A stretch of DNA of 64,000 nucleotides from SURF-21 sp964510515. GTDB lineage: Bacteria > Actinomycetota > Geothermincolia > Geothermincolales > RBG-13-55-18. The stretch lies in assembly GCA_964510515.1 (NCBI GenBank), contig CAZEAU010000003.1:62001-126000 (forward strand). The letters are read 5' to 3'. Made by a program: the position numbers and the translations under genes. Positions 8,286-17,279 of the stretch are shown here, piece after piece (position 1 is the first letter of the stretch; each line of letters starts with the position of its first letter). Under the pieces are notes generated by a model. That model ran no database searches and was not told where the DNA came from. It saw only the letters and a program-made list of their open reading frames with translations.

Positions 8286-9668
8286 ATGAAGCAAAGCGCT
8301 GGCATGAGCGGTCGGGCCCCTGCAGGCGGGCACAGCACCCGCACACCGCTCTTTGTGGCCGCCGCCGCCTTTCTCGTCCTCGCCCTCGCTCTCGGCGTCA
8401 TGAGCATCGCCGTGCTGGCATCGGGCGCCGCCAAGGCCTCGGATGCCGCGGCGGCAGCGGACCCGCGCGAGCGCCAGGGGGCCATCGAGTCCGTGCGCAC
8501 CCTGCTCGTGGACGCCCTGGTCGCGACCGTCGTCATACTCGTCCTGTTGGCGGCGCTGGCGGTGGCTGCGGTCCTCTTCTTCCGCCGCTGGCTGTTGGGC
8601 ACCATGAAGGAGGTGACCCGGCAGGTTCAGCAGGTGTCGGCCGGGGACGGGGACCTCACGCGGCAGGTGGTGGTGAAGGACCGGCTGACCTTCGGGAGGT
8701 TGGCGGACTCCATCAACAGCATGATCGGCGCCCTGCGCGGCTCGGTCGCGGCGATCGGGGGGGTAGCCGGCGAACTCCACAGCAGCGCGGAGCAGATGTC
8801 CGCGGTCATCCAGCAGATGAATGCGTCCAGCCAGGACATCTCCAGCACCATTTCCCACATCGCCAGGGGCGGGGAGGAGCAGGCCCGTCGCGTGCTGGAG
8901 ACGTCGCACGCCATGGAGATGATGAATTCCTCCATGCAGGAGATGGCGGACAAGGCCGACCTCTCAAAGCGGGCGGCCACGGAGGCCATAGAGACGGCCC
9001 AGAAGGGGGCGGACGCCGCGGTGGACACCGCGAGCGCCATGGGGGTTATACGCGATGCGGCCGAGGCCGTGGTGGAGGCCAGCGTCGGGCTGGAGGAACG
9101 CTTCATGCAGATAGGGATCATCGTTGACGTCATAACCAGCGTTGCCGACCAGACCAACCTGCTGGCGCTGAACGCCGCCATCGAGGCGGCGCGGGCGGGC
9201 GAGCAGGGCCGCGGCTTCGCCGTGGTGGCAGAGGAGGTCAGGAGCCTGGCCGAGAACTCGCGCAAGTCGGCGGAGCAGATAGCCAACCTCATCCGCGAGA
9301 TCCAGGCGGGCGTGAACAGGATGCGCGGCAGCATCGACTCGGCGATAGAACAGGTGAAGGGGGGCACGGAGGTCGTGGAGAAGGCCGGAAGGGCCCTGCA
9401 GGATATAGCGGTATCCATCGAGAGCACCGCCCATTACGCCAGCGAGATCGCCGACACCACGCGCGGCCAGGTGATCGGCAACGAGGAGGCGCTGCGGGCC
9501 ATCACCGAGATAGCCAGCATTGCGGACGAGACGGCGGCTTCCTCCGAGGAGGCTTCGGCGACGGTGCAGGAGCAGACGGCCTCCATGCAGGAGATGGCGG
9601 CGGCGGCGGCGGAGCTGGCGGCGATGGCGGAGAAGCTCAACCAGCTCGTGGGGGGGTTCCGGGTATAG
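8286..9668 (+). CDS. Methyl-accepting chemotaxis protein without a sensor domain (1)
   Basis: Membrane receptor signalling to CheA/CheW. Two hydrophobic helices (about residues 17-43 and 63-90) are separated by only ~25 residues, so there is no room for a periplasmic ligand domain. A HAMP segment follows, then a coiled-coil signalling domain with the conserved hairpin tip DQTNLLALNAAIEAARAGEQ. The ATG at 8286 has GTGGAGGG at 6 bp; an upstream in-frame start inside cheR is not supported. No C-terminal CheR-tethering pentapeptide (NWETF type) is present. It lies in tandem with a second receptor 14 bp downstream. Confidence 0.93.
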   Translation: MKQSAGMSGRAPAGGHSTRTPLFVAAAAFLVLALALGVMSIAVLASGAAKASDAAAAADPRERQGAIESVRTLLVDALVATVVILVLLAALAVAAVLFFRRWLLGTMKEVTRQVQQVSAGDGDLTRQVVVKDRLTFGRLADSINSMIGALRGSVAAIGGVAGELHSSAEQMSAVIQQMNASSQDISSTISHIARGGEEQARRVLETSHAMEMMNSSMQEMADKADLSKRAATEAIETAQKGADAAVDTASAMGVIRDAAEAVVEASVGLEERFMQIGIIVDVITSVADQTNLLALNAAIEAARAGEQGRGFAVVAEEVRSLAENSRKSAEQIANLIREIQAGVNRMRGSIDSAIEQVKGGTEVVEKAGRALQDIAVSIESTAHYASEIADTTRGQVIGNEEALRAITEIASIADETAASSEEASATVQEQTASMQEMAAAAAELAAMAEKLNQLVGGFRV

Positions 9669-9682
9669 AGAAAGGCGGGAAG

Positions 9683-10972
9683 TTGAACAGGGCAGGTAAC
9701 GGAGGCTTGAGCAGAGAGAAGCGGAAGATAGTGCTGATGGCGGCGTGCATCACGCTGCCGCTGGGCGTGGGGGGGAGCATCGCGGTCGCATACGCCGCGG
9801 TGTGGCTCTCCTGGAGCCCGGCGCTGACCGGCCTGCTCTACGGCGCGGCCGTGGTCGTGGTGACCATGCTGGCCTCGTCGCTTTATATGGCGCGCGTGTA
9901 CATCGATCCCGTGCGTGCCATAGAGGAGGCCATAGAGAGGATGAACCAGGGGGACTTCGCCGTGCACATCGATTCGCCGTTGAAGCAGGGGATGTTCAAA
10001 TATCTTTACGACGGCCTCAACAGCCTCGCCGAGTCCACGCGCGCCATGCTCAGGGAGCAGTCCGACATGGCCGACCAGCTGGCCTCGGCCAGCGACATGA
10101 TGTCCAGCGTTTCCCGGGAGACGACGCTCACCGCGCAGGAGACGGCGAACACCGTCTCCAAGCTGGCCCGCAGCTCCGAGGAGCAGGCGCACACCATCTC
10201 CCAGGCACAGGGGACGGTGAACGAGATCGTGGAGGAGATCGAGGTGGCCTCGGAGAGAAGCCAGGAGGCCCAGCAGTTCAGCGTCCAGACCAGGGAGACG
10301 GTGGAAAAGGGGGTCATCGCGGTGCAGCGGGCCACCGCCAAGATGAAGCAGATAAAGGAAACCGTGGACGCCTCCGCCGGCGCGGTGCGTGAACTGGGCG
10401 AACACTCCACCCAGATCGGCCTCATCGTGGACGTGATCACCTCCATCGCCGACCAGACCAACCTGCTGGCCCTGAACGCCGCTATCGAGGCGGCGCGGGC
10501 GGGCGAGCAGGGACGCGGCTTCGCCGTGGTGGCGGGCGAGGTGCGGACGCTGGCGGAGGGCTCCGCCAAGGCGGCCTCGCAGATCGCCAACCTGGTGGGG
10601 GAGATACAGCGCGGCATCGAGCACACCATCGAGGGCATGGAGGGCGGGACGCAGGAGGCGGAGGAGGGCAACCTGGTGGTAGAGGAGGCCCAGGTCATGC
10701 TGCGGGAGATAGACGAGGCCTCGCGCAGTATCACCGAAAGGGTCATGGACATCTACGCCGCGACGCAGCAGATAGCGCAGATGAGCGGCAGGGTGGTCGA
10801 GGTCATGAACTCCATCGCCGGCATCTCCCAGGAATCGGCCGCGTCCACGCAGGAGGTCTCGGCCTCCATCGAGGAGCAGACGGCGGCCATGCAGGAGGTC
10901 ATGGCCGCGGCCCAGGAGCTGGACGAGATAGCCAGCCACCTGCGGGAGATACAGAGGGAATACCGGACATGA
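9683..10972 (+). CDS. Methyl-accepting chemotaxis protein without a sensor domain (2)
   Basis: Second receptor, paralogous in its signalling half to the previous gene. A TTG start follows AAAGGCGGG. Two transmembrane helices (about residues 17-38 and 45-70) are joined by a handful of residues. HAMP follows (YIDPVRAIEEAIERMNQGDF), then the coiled-coil domain with tip DQTNLLALNAAIEAARAGEQ. The absence of an extracytoplasmic domain implies that it senses through the membrane, HAMP or a partner. The tail ends in a QEREYRT-like basic segment with no NWETF motif. Confidence 0.93.
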   Translation: MNRAGNGGLSREKRKIVLMAACITLPLGVGGSIAVAYAAVWLSWSPALTGLLYGAAVVVVTMLASSLYMARVYIDPVRAIEEAIERMNQGDFAVHIDSPLKQGMFKYLYDGLNSLAESTRAMLREQSDMADQLASASDMMSSVSRETTLTAQETANTVSKLARSSEEQAHTISQAQGTVNEIVEEIEVASERSQEAQQFSVQTRETVEKGVIAVQRATAKMKQIKETVDASAGAVRELGEHSTQIGLIVDVITSIADQTNLLALNAAIEAARAGEQGRGFAVVAGEVRTLAEGSAKAASQIANLVGEIQRGIEHTIEGMEGGTQEAEEGNLVVEEAQVMLREIDEASRSITERVMDIYAATQQIAQMSGRVVEVMNSIAGISQESAASTQEVSASIEEQTAAMQEVMAAAQELDEIASHLREIQREYRT

Positions 10973-11059
10973 CCCTTCGCGGTTTCGTTGAGGGCCCATG
11001 GGCGTTGGGATATATTGAGCTCGAGGTGCCGGGGCGCGAGCGGCGCGGGAGGGATGAGC

Positions 11060-11560
11060 ATGGCGGATGAGGGGGTAGGGGTGAAGGAGGTCCAGCTGGT
11101 CGTGTTCGGCCTGGGCCGCGAGGAGTTCGCCGTGGAGGTAACCCAGGTGCGCGAGATCATGCGCATGGAGGAGATAACCCGCATGCCCAAGAGCCCCCCC
11201 TTCGTGGAGGGCATCATCAACCTGCGCGGCCAGATCATCGCCGTGGTGGACCTGGCGAAGCGGCTCAGGCTGGAGGCCGGCCACCGGGGCGACGACGCCC
11301 GTATCATCGTGGTGGAGGCCGAAGAGATCAAGGTGGGAATGATCGTGGACTCGGTCTCCGAGGTGCTGCGTATCGGCGCCGGAGCGGTGGAGCCGAGCCC
11401 CGCGCTGGCCGCCGACGCATCCGCCGCCTACCTGCAGGGGGTGGTGAAAAAGGAAAACAGGCTAATCATCCTTCTGGACCTGACCAGGGTACTCTCGCTG
11501 CAGGAGATGGCGGGGCTCGGGCTCCAGGGTGGAGAAGGCGAGGGGACAGCGAGAGGATAA
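11060..11560 (+). CDS. cheW: Chemotaxis coupling protein CheW
   Basis: SH3-like adaptor linking receptors to CheA. The family signature is visible: VFGLGREEFAVEVTQVREIM, then MPKSPPFVEGIINLRGQIIAVVDL. Of several in-frame starts, the ATG at 11060 is 6 bp from GGAGGG and gives 166 residues, a normal length. It sits between the receptor genes and cheY. Confidence 0.93.
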   Translation: MADEGVGVKEVQLVVFGLGREEFAVEVTQVREIMRMEEITRMPKSPPFVEGIINLRGQIIAVVDLAKRLRLEAGHRGDDARIIVVEAEEIKVGMIVDSVSEVLRIGAGAVEPSPALAADASAAYLQGVVKKENRLIILLDLTRVLSLQEMAGLGLQGGEGEGTARG

Positions 11561-11575
11561 GGAAAGGAGGAAGGG

Positions 11576-11941
11576 ATGGCGCCGACCGTGCTGATCGTCG
11601 ATGACGCCCTCTTTATGCGCATGATGATCAGGGACATCCTGTCCAAGGACGGCTTTGAGGTGATTGGCGAGGCCGAGAACGGCGTAGAGGCGGTGGAGCG
11701 CTTCAGGGAGATGAAGCCGGACCTGGTCACCATGGACATCGTCATGCCGGAGATGGACGGCATCGAGGCTGTCAAGCAGATAATGAAGATAGACCCCGAT
11801 GCGAGAATCCTGATGTGCAGCGCCATGGGGCAGCAGCCCCTGGTGGTCGAGGCCCTGGAGGCCGGGGCGAAGGACTTCATCATCAAGCCGTTTCAGCCCT
11901 CGAAAGTCGTAGAGGCGGTGGAGAAGGCCCTCAAGGATTGA
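11576..11941 (+). CDS. cheY: Chemotaxis response regulator CheY
   Basis: Single receiver domain of 121 residues. The acidic pair DD is at 9-10, the phospho-acceptor is D54 in TMDIVMPEMDG, a switch position lies in CSAMGQQ and the conserved Lys is in FIIKPF. It is preceded by AAAGGAGG. Signal output presumably acts on a flagellar or pilus motor encoded elsewhere, since no motor gene is in the window. Confidence 0.94.
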   Translation: MAPTVLIVDDALFMRMMIRDILSKDGFEVIGEAENGVEAVERFREMKPDLVTMDIVMPEMDGIEAVKQIMKIDPDARILMCSAMGQQPLVVEALEAGAKDFIIKPFQPSKVVEAVEKALKD

Positions 11942-11977
11942 GAACGCTCCCCCCCTTGCGGGGAGGAGGTGAGCCTG

Positions 11978-13018
11978 TTGTCCCAGAAGATCCGAGTGCT
12001 CATAGTCGACGATTCCGCCCTGGTGCGTAAACTCCTCCGGGACGTCATCGCCGGCGACCCCGAGCTGGAGGTCGTCGGCATGGCCGTCAACGGCGTGGAG
12101 GCGATCCGGGCCGTGGAGGATCTCTCCCCGGACGTCGTGACCATGGACATCCACATGCCGGAGATGGACGGCCTCGAGGCCCTGGAATATATCATGCGCA
12201 GGCACCCGCTGCCGGTGGTCATGCTGAGCGCGCTGGCCCAGAGGGGGGCGGCGGCGACCCTGAGGGCGCTGGAGCTGGGGGCGGTGGATTTCATCACCAA
12301 GCCCTCGCATTATCCCTCGGCGGTCAAGGAGGTGCGCGATGAGGTCGTGTTCAAGGTGAAGACCGCGGCCCGGGCGCGGCCGCAGCTGATCAAGGCGCGG
12401 GCGCGCGGCAAGGTGCGCAAGGAGGCCAAGGTCTCCGCCTCCGCGTCGGGGGGCAAGCTGGTGGTGATCGGCGCCTCCGCGGGCGGCCCCAAGGCCCTGG
12501 CGGGGATAATGCCCCGCTTCCCCGAGCATACCCCCGCCTCCTTCCTCATCGTCCAGCACATGCCCGGGGTCTTCACCCGCTCCTTCGCCGCGCGGCTGGA
12601 CGGCGTGTGCCCGATGGCGGTCAGGGAGGCGGAGGAGAAGGACGAGCTGCGGGCGGGAAGGATACTGGTGGTGCCGGGGGGAAAAGACCTTGTGGTGACG
12701 CCGGGCGCGGACGGCCGCGGCAGGGTAGAGCTCATGGATACGCGCAACCGCGTGGGCGCCTCGCCGCGCATAGATACGACCATGGTCACCGCCGCGGAGG
12801 CGTACGGCAGCGAGGCCGTCGGCGTGATCATGACCGGAATGGGGTCCGACGGGGCGAACGGCATGGAGAAGATAAGGAGATGCCAGGGCTCCACCGTCGC
12901 CCAGGACGAGGAGACCTGCCTGGTTTTCGGCATGCCCAAGGCGGCCATCGAGAGGGGCTGCGTGGACTGGGTGGTCTCCCTGGATACGATACCGGACAAG
13001 GTGATGGACCTGCTCTGA
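11978..13018 (+). CDS. cheB: Chemotaxis protein-glutamate methylesterase CheB
   Basis: Receiver domain (residues 1-125, phospho-acceptor D57 in TMDIHMPEMDG) joined to the methylesterase/glutamine deamidase domain. The catalytic Ser is in GASAGGPKAL, the His in IVQHMPGVFT and the Asp in GMGSDGANG. An upstream GTG (11969) lies within the ribosome-binding purines, so the TTG at 11978, 8 bp after GGAGG, is preferred and gives 346 residues. Its action opposes CheR. Confidence 0.94.
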   Translation: MSQKIRVLIVDDSALVRKLLRDVIAGDPELEVVGMAVNGVEAIRAVEDLSPDVVTMDIHMPEMDGLEALEYIMRRHPLPVVMLSALAQRGAAATLRALELGAVDFITKPSHYPSAVKEVRDEVVFKVKTAARARPQLIKARARGKVRKEAKVSASASGGKLVVIGASAGGPKALAGIMPRFPEHTPASFLIVQHMPGVFTRSFAARLDGVCPMAVREAEEKDELRAGRILVVPGGKDLVVTPGADGRGRVELMDTRNRVGASPRIDTTMVTAAEAYGSEAVGVIMTGMGSDGANGMEKIRRCQGSTVAQDEETCLVFGMPKAAIERGCVDWVVSLDTIPDKVMDLL

Positions 13019-13056
13019 GGGGCGGTTTTATAGTTGCCCGAAAGGGATGCCGGCTG

Positions 13057-15072
13057 ATGGACATGGATATCTCACAGTACAAGGAACTGTTCATAAACGA
13101 AGCGCAGGAGCACCTGGAGGCCCTGAACCGCTCCATGGTGGAGCTGGAGAGGGACCCCGGAAACCCCGACGTGCTCACCGAGATCTTCCGCTCCGCCCAC
13201 ACCCTCAAGGGCATGTCCGCGACCATGGGCTTCGACCAGCTCACGGAGCTCTCCCACGAGATGGAGAACGTCCTCGAGGGCATGCGCGGCGGGGACATCG
13301 AGGTGAGCGCCGATATCGTGGACCTCCTCTTCGGGTGTTTCGACATGCTGGGGGAGATGGTCGACGATATCGCCGAGGAGGGCGGCAGGAGGCTGGAAAC
13401 CGGGGCCATGACCGCGTCCCTGCGTGAGGTGTACTCCGGCGAAATGGCTCGCGCCGCGATCCCGGAGGCGCCGGGGAGGAAGCCCGCCAGGGAGCGGGCC
13501 GAGGTCAAGCCCGGCGCCGAGACGCGGCAGGGGAAGGCCACCGCCGCCGCGGGCCCGGAAGGGGCCGGGGAGAAGGACCTGTGCCTGCGCATCACCCTGG
13601 ACGACGACTGCGTGCTGAAGTCGGTGAGGGTCTTCATGGTCTTCAAGAAGCTGGCGCGGATGGGCCGGGTGGTCTCCTCCCGGCCCCCGCTCGAGGACCT
13701 GGAGGAAGAAAGGTTCGACCGTGCCTTCGAGGTGGTCCTGGCCACGCGCGAGGACGCGGAGCGCGTGCGTGCGGCGTTGCTGGTCATCGCCGAGGTCTGC
13801 GAGGTGGAGGTGGTCTCGCCGCAGGGCGCGGACGCCGGTGCCCAGGAGGGGCCGGAAGCGGCGGCGGTGCGCGAGGAGGGGGAAGGACCGGGGCGCGCGG
13901 CCGAGCCTGCGGCCGCGGGGATGGTGCGCACCCAGAGCGTGCGCGTGAGCATATCCCGGCTGGACAACCTCATGAACCTCATCGGGGAGCTGGTCATCAA
14001 CCGCACCAGGCTGCAGGAGATCGCCTCCTCCCTGGGCAGCCCCGAGCTCAGGAAGGCATTGGCCCAGATGGCGCGGCTCACCGCGGACCTGCAGGACGAG
14101 GTGATGAAGACGCGCATGGTGCCGGTGGAACACATCTTCAACCGCTTTCCCCGCATGGTCAGGGACCTCGCCAAGAGCCGGGGTAAAGACATCGATTTCG
14201 TCGTAGAGGGCAAGGATATAGAGCTGGACCGCACCATACTGGACGAGATAAGTGACCCCCTCATGCACCTGCTGCGCAACGCCGTCGACCACGGCATCGA
14301 TGCCCCGGACGATCGCGAGGCCAGGGGCAAGCCGCGGCGGGGGAGGATAAAGCTGGCCGCGCAGCGGGACCGCAACTACGTTTCCATCGAGGTCAGCGAC
14401 GACGGCCAGGGCGTAGATGCGGCCAGGATATTCGCCCAGGGCGAGAGCGTCGGTCTCATCGGCGCCGAGGACGGGAGGGTGCGCGGCGAGGAGGACGCGC
14501 TGAGCCTGCTGGCCACCCCGGGGTTCTCGACCGCCAGGGAGGTGAGCGGCGTGTCGGGCCGGGGGGTGGGGCTGGACGTGGTCAAGAACAAGGTGGAGTC
14601 CCTGGGGGGCATGCTGATCATGCGCAGCGTCCCCGGGGAGGGGTCCGCTTTCATCATGAAGCTCCCGCTCACCCTGGCCATCATCCAGGCCCTGCTGGTG
14701 AAGGTGTCGGGCGAGATCTATGCCGTCCCGCTGGGGGTGGTGGCGGAGACCGCGGTGATCTCCTCCCACGAGGTCAATTACGTCTCCAACCAGGAGGTCA
14801 TATTCCTGCGCGAGCAGACCCTGCCCCTGATGCGGCTGGGCGAACACCTGGGCCTGGCCGAGGACAACGGCCGGGAGAGCTTCCCGGTGGTGGTGGTGGA
14901 GGTGACCCCGAGGAGCGTGGCCATCGCCGTGGACGAGCTGGTGGGGCAGCAGGAGATCGTCATCACCAGCCTTGACCGTTTTCTGAAAAGCATACGCGGA
15001 TTCGGCGGGGCGACGATACTGGGGACGGGCGAGGTCGCGCTTATACTGGATATCCCCACTCTGATATCCTGA
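13057..15072 (+). CDS. cheA: Chemotaxis histidine kinase CheA
   Basis: Five-domain sensor kinase of 671 residues. The Hpt domain has His48 in FRSAHTLKGMSATMGF. A P2-like domain follows an Ala/Pro-rich linker (about residues 170-260). The dimerisation helices begin with RVSISRLDNLMNLIGELVINR. The ATPase domain has HLLRNAVDHGID, VSDDGQGVD and SGRGVGLDVVK. A C-terminal CheW-like domain ends the protein. The ATG at 13057 has AAAGGGA at 9 bp; the open frame extending back into cheB is not conserved. It phosphorylates CheY and CheB. Confidence 0.95.
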   Translation: MDMDISQYKELFINEAQEHLEALNRSMVELERDPGNPDVLTEIFRSAHTLKGMSATMGFDQLTELSHEMENVLEGMRGGDIEVSADIVDLLFGCFDMLGEMVDDIAEEGGRRLETGAMTASLREVYSGEMARAAIPEAPGRKPARERAEVKPGAETRQGKATAAAGPEGAGEKDLCLRITLDDDCVLKSVRVFMVFKKLARMGRVVSSRPPLEDLEEERFDRAFEVVLATREDAERVRAALLVIAEVCEVEVVSPQGADAGAQEGPEAAAVREEGEGPGRAAEPAAAGMVRTQSVRVSISRLDNLMNLIGELVINRTRLQEIASSLGSPELRKALAQMARLTADLQDEVMKTRMVPVEHIFNRFPRMVRDLAKSRGKDIDFVVEGKDIELDRTILDEISDPLMHLLRNAVDHGIDAPDDREARGKPRRGRIKLAAQRDRNYVSIEVSDDGQGVDAARIFAQGESVGLIGAEDGRVRGEEDALSLLATPGFSTAREVSGVSGRGVGLDVVKNKVESLGGMLIMRSVPGEGSAFIMKLPLTLAIIQALLVKVSGEIYAVPLGVVAETAVISSHEVNYVSNQEVIFLREQTLPLMRLGEHLGLAEDNGRESFPVVVVEVTPRSVAIAVDELVGQQEIVITSLDRFLKSIRGFGGATILGTGEVALILDIPTLIS

Positions 15073-15111
15073 TAGGGATGCGAAGCGCGCAGACTCCCGG
15101 AAGGAGGAGCG

Positions 15112-15723
15112 ATGGCGGGCGGGGAGGGGCTCAGCCCCCTGCAGCTTGACGCCTTGAGGGAAGTGGGCAATATCGGCTCCGGAAACGCCGCCGTGGCCCT
15201 TTCCACCATCGTGGACAAGAAGGTGCTGTTGAGCGTGCCGAAGGCCTCCCTGGTGCCGCTGGTCGGGGTCTCCGACCTGGTGGGAGGGGCGGAGGCCCTG
15301 GTCGCCGGCATCTACCTGCTCATAAGCGGTGAGGTGTCGGGCAGCATGCTGCTGCTGCTGACGGAGGAAAGCGCCCTGGAGCTGGCCCGCCTCATGGTGA
15401 GCGGAGACGGGTCGGAGGGCCTTGGCACCATGCAGCAGTCCGCCCTGCAGGAGACGGGGAGCATCCTCGCGGGCTCCTACCTCAACGCGCTCTCCCAGAT
15501 GACCGGGATCCTCCTGCGGCCGTCCGTCCCCGGTTTCGCCATGGACATGGCGGGGGCGATAATCGACTTCATCCTGGTGGAGATAAGCCGGCACGACGAT
15601 TACGTGCTGGTGATAGAGACGCAGTTCGACGTCATGGAGCACGTGATCCAGGGCCACCTCATCCTCTTCCCGAACCTGGGGTCTCTGGGCCTCATCCTGG
15701 GGAGGCTGGGGGTGGGCGGCTGA
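15112..15723 (+). CDS. cheC: CheY-P phosphatase CheC
   Basis: CheC/CheX/FliY-type phosphatase, also the usual partner of CheD. The first active-site motif fits D-x3-E-x2-N-x22-P exactly (LDALREVGNIG ... VP). In the second, SALQETGSILAGSY, the Asn is replaced by Ser while E and P remain, so this site may be weak or dead. Length (203) is normal. It is preceded by GGAAGGAGG. Confidence 0.92.
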   Translation: MAGGEGLSPLQLDALREVGNIGSGNAAVALSTIVDKKVLLSVPKASLVPLVGVSDLVGGAEALVAGIYLLISGEVSGSMLLLLTEESALELARLMVSGDGSEGLGTMQQSALQETGSILAGSYLNALSQMTGILLRPSVPGFAMDMAGAIIDFILVEISRHDDYVLVIETQFDVMEHVIQGHLILFPNLGSLGLILGRLGVGG

Positions 15724-15768
15724 GGGGGCGGGGCGCGGCAGCGGCGGAGCTGGCGGGGGAAAGACGCC

Positions 15769-16371
15769 ATGGGAGAAGACGGGGGGCCGGATATGATGCT
15801 CGCGGGGGTCGATCACCCCGGCGTTGAGCGCGGGAAGGCGCGGAGCGGAGATGCGCCGGAGGAGGAAACGGTAAACGTAGGCGTGGCGGAGTATTACGTC
15901 ACCCACAACCCCCATACCCTGGTGAGCTTCGGGTTGGGCAGCTGCGTGGGGGTGGCGCTCTACGACCAGCGGCGCAAGGTGGGCGGCCTGGCTCACATCA
16001 TGTTGCCCGACTCGCGCAGCATGAGCAGGAGGGGCAAGCCGGGCAAGTTCGCCGACACGGCCATAGAGGCGATGCTCGAGGAGATGGAGAAACTGGGCTC
16101 GCGGCGGGTGGACATCAAGGCCAGGATGGCGGGGGGGGCGTGCATGTTCACCATCCCGGGCGCGCAGAACCCGCGCAACGTGCCGGGGCCGTGCCTGGGC
16201 ACGCAGATAGGGGAACGCAACATCGAGGCGGCCAAGGCGGCGTTGCGGGAGCACAAGATACGGCTGCTGGCCGAGGACACGGGCGGGGGTCACGGGAGGA
16301 CGCTGCGCTTTTATGTCTCCAGCGGCAGGGTGACCATAAGCTCCATCAAGCACGGCACGCAGGAGCTGTGA
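15769..16371 (+). CDS. cheD: Chemoreceptor glutamine deamidase CheD
   Basis: Deamidates receptor glutamines and is modulated by CheC. The catalytic Cys is in FGLGSCVGVALYD and the His in GLAHIMLPDSR. The first ~35 residues are poorly conserved, and a later start (for example near 15793) is possible. It follows cheC by 45 bp. Confidence 0.92.
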   Translation: MGEDGGPDMMLAGVDHPGVERGKARSGDAPEEETVNVGVAEYYVTHNPHTLVSFGLGSCVGVALYDQRRKVGGLAHIMLPDSRSMSRRGKPGKFADTAIEAMLEEMEKLGSRRVDIKARMAGGACMFTIPGAQNPRNVPGPCLGTQIGERNIEAAKAALREHKIRLLAEDTGGGHGRTLRFYVSSGRVTISSIKHGTQEL

Positions 16372-16418
16372 GCGCGCAAGGGAGCCGGCGTTGAGCGCGG
16401 GCAGGGAGTGGGAGAACC

Positions 16419-16769
16419 GTGAAAGAAGAGAGCAGGAGCGAAAACGTGGAGGTCTCCGGCGAGGCCATCGCGGCGCTGGCCGCGCAGGCGGTGGAGGAGG
16501 TGGAGGGTGCCGCGGTGGTTCAGCACGGGCCCTCGGGCAGCCTCACCTCGCGGGTGATGAGGGAGCTCTTCCCCCGCAAGGGCATCAAGGTGGTGCGGGA
16601 GGACGGCTCCTGTCGCATCGGCGTTTACCTCAAGGTCGACTACGGGGCGAACATACCGGCCATCGCCGCCGAGGTGAGGAAAAAGGTTAAGGAGTACGTG
16701 GAGGGCCTCACCGAGATCGAGGTCGAGGGCGTGGAGATAACCATAGAGGACATCGAGCCCCCGGCGTAG
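16419..16769 (+). CDS. Asp23/Gls24 family envelope stress protein
   Basis: Small (116 aa) Asp23/Gls24 (DUF322) protein. The pattern AIAALAAQAVEEVEGA at the start and VYLKVDYGANIPAIAAEVRKKV in the middle is characteristic. Family members are membrane-associated scaffolds linked to cell-wall stress. A GTG start follows a GGGAGTGGGAG stretch. It ends the plus-strand run after cheD; a functional tie to chemotaxis is not established. Confidence 0.88.
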   Translation: MKEESRSENVEVSGEAIAALAAQAVEEVEGAAVVQHGPSGSLTSRVMRELFPRKGIKVVREDGSCRIGVYLKVDYGANIPAIAAEVRKKVKEYVEGLTEIEVEGVEITIEDIEPPA

Positions 16770-17279
16770 CCACGGAGCCGGCGCTCAACGCGCATCATTG
16801 CGCGCTCTCTTTGCCCCGCAGCGCCCGCGGCGATACCCGGCCGTCCCCCGCTTGCGGAACCGATAAATCCAGGGCCGGTGCACCGATACCTCCCACGTTG
16901 CTTTTTCCTCGCGGCGCGCCGCTTGCGGAACCGGGAACTCCAGGACTGATGCGCCTGCCCGGCGTCCGCGGCGCTGGGGCCCTATCCCGTGCTTTTCTCC
17001 CCGGGCGTGAAAGGCCGGGACCTGACAACGCCTGAGACTACCCGGAAGCGCCCGCATCCATGCCCGGTCCCACCTTCCGTGTGCGAACCGGTCTCTACGA
17101 TGACGCGCCGGGAAGAGCGTGTTCCGCCCGCGCAGCGGAAGGGAGCGAGGCGCGTAGCACTGGGGTAAGCCGCATGCCCATCCCGCGGGGCCACGTCTTG
17201 CAATCTTGAGGTAAAACCCCAGGTGCGAACTGGGAAGATAGCGGAGCAGGCAAAGAACAAGACCTGACCCCATCCGGGT
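16770..17279. other. 510-bp convergent intergenic region with a short repeat
   Basis: No gene is seen. A 14-bp direct repeat, CGCTTGCGGAACCG, occurs at 16849-16862 and 16920-16933, each followed by a similar AACTCCAG/AAATCCAG stretch, suggesting a decayed ~71-bp tandem duplication. No clear terminator is visible between the converging asp23 and cwlM-like genes. Confidence 0.5.

Noticed and set aside
12607..13056. N-terminal extension of the CheA frame into cheB
   Set aside because: The extension reads cheB in another frame, has no conserved domain, and the ATG at 13057 has a good ribosome site.
13072..16353. Very long minus-strand open frame (over 1,000 codons) opposite cheA-cheD
   Set aside because: It is the antisense shadow of GC-rich coding DNA; the plus strand carries clear CheA, CheC and CheD motifs and the minus translation shows none.
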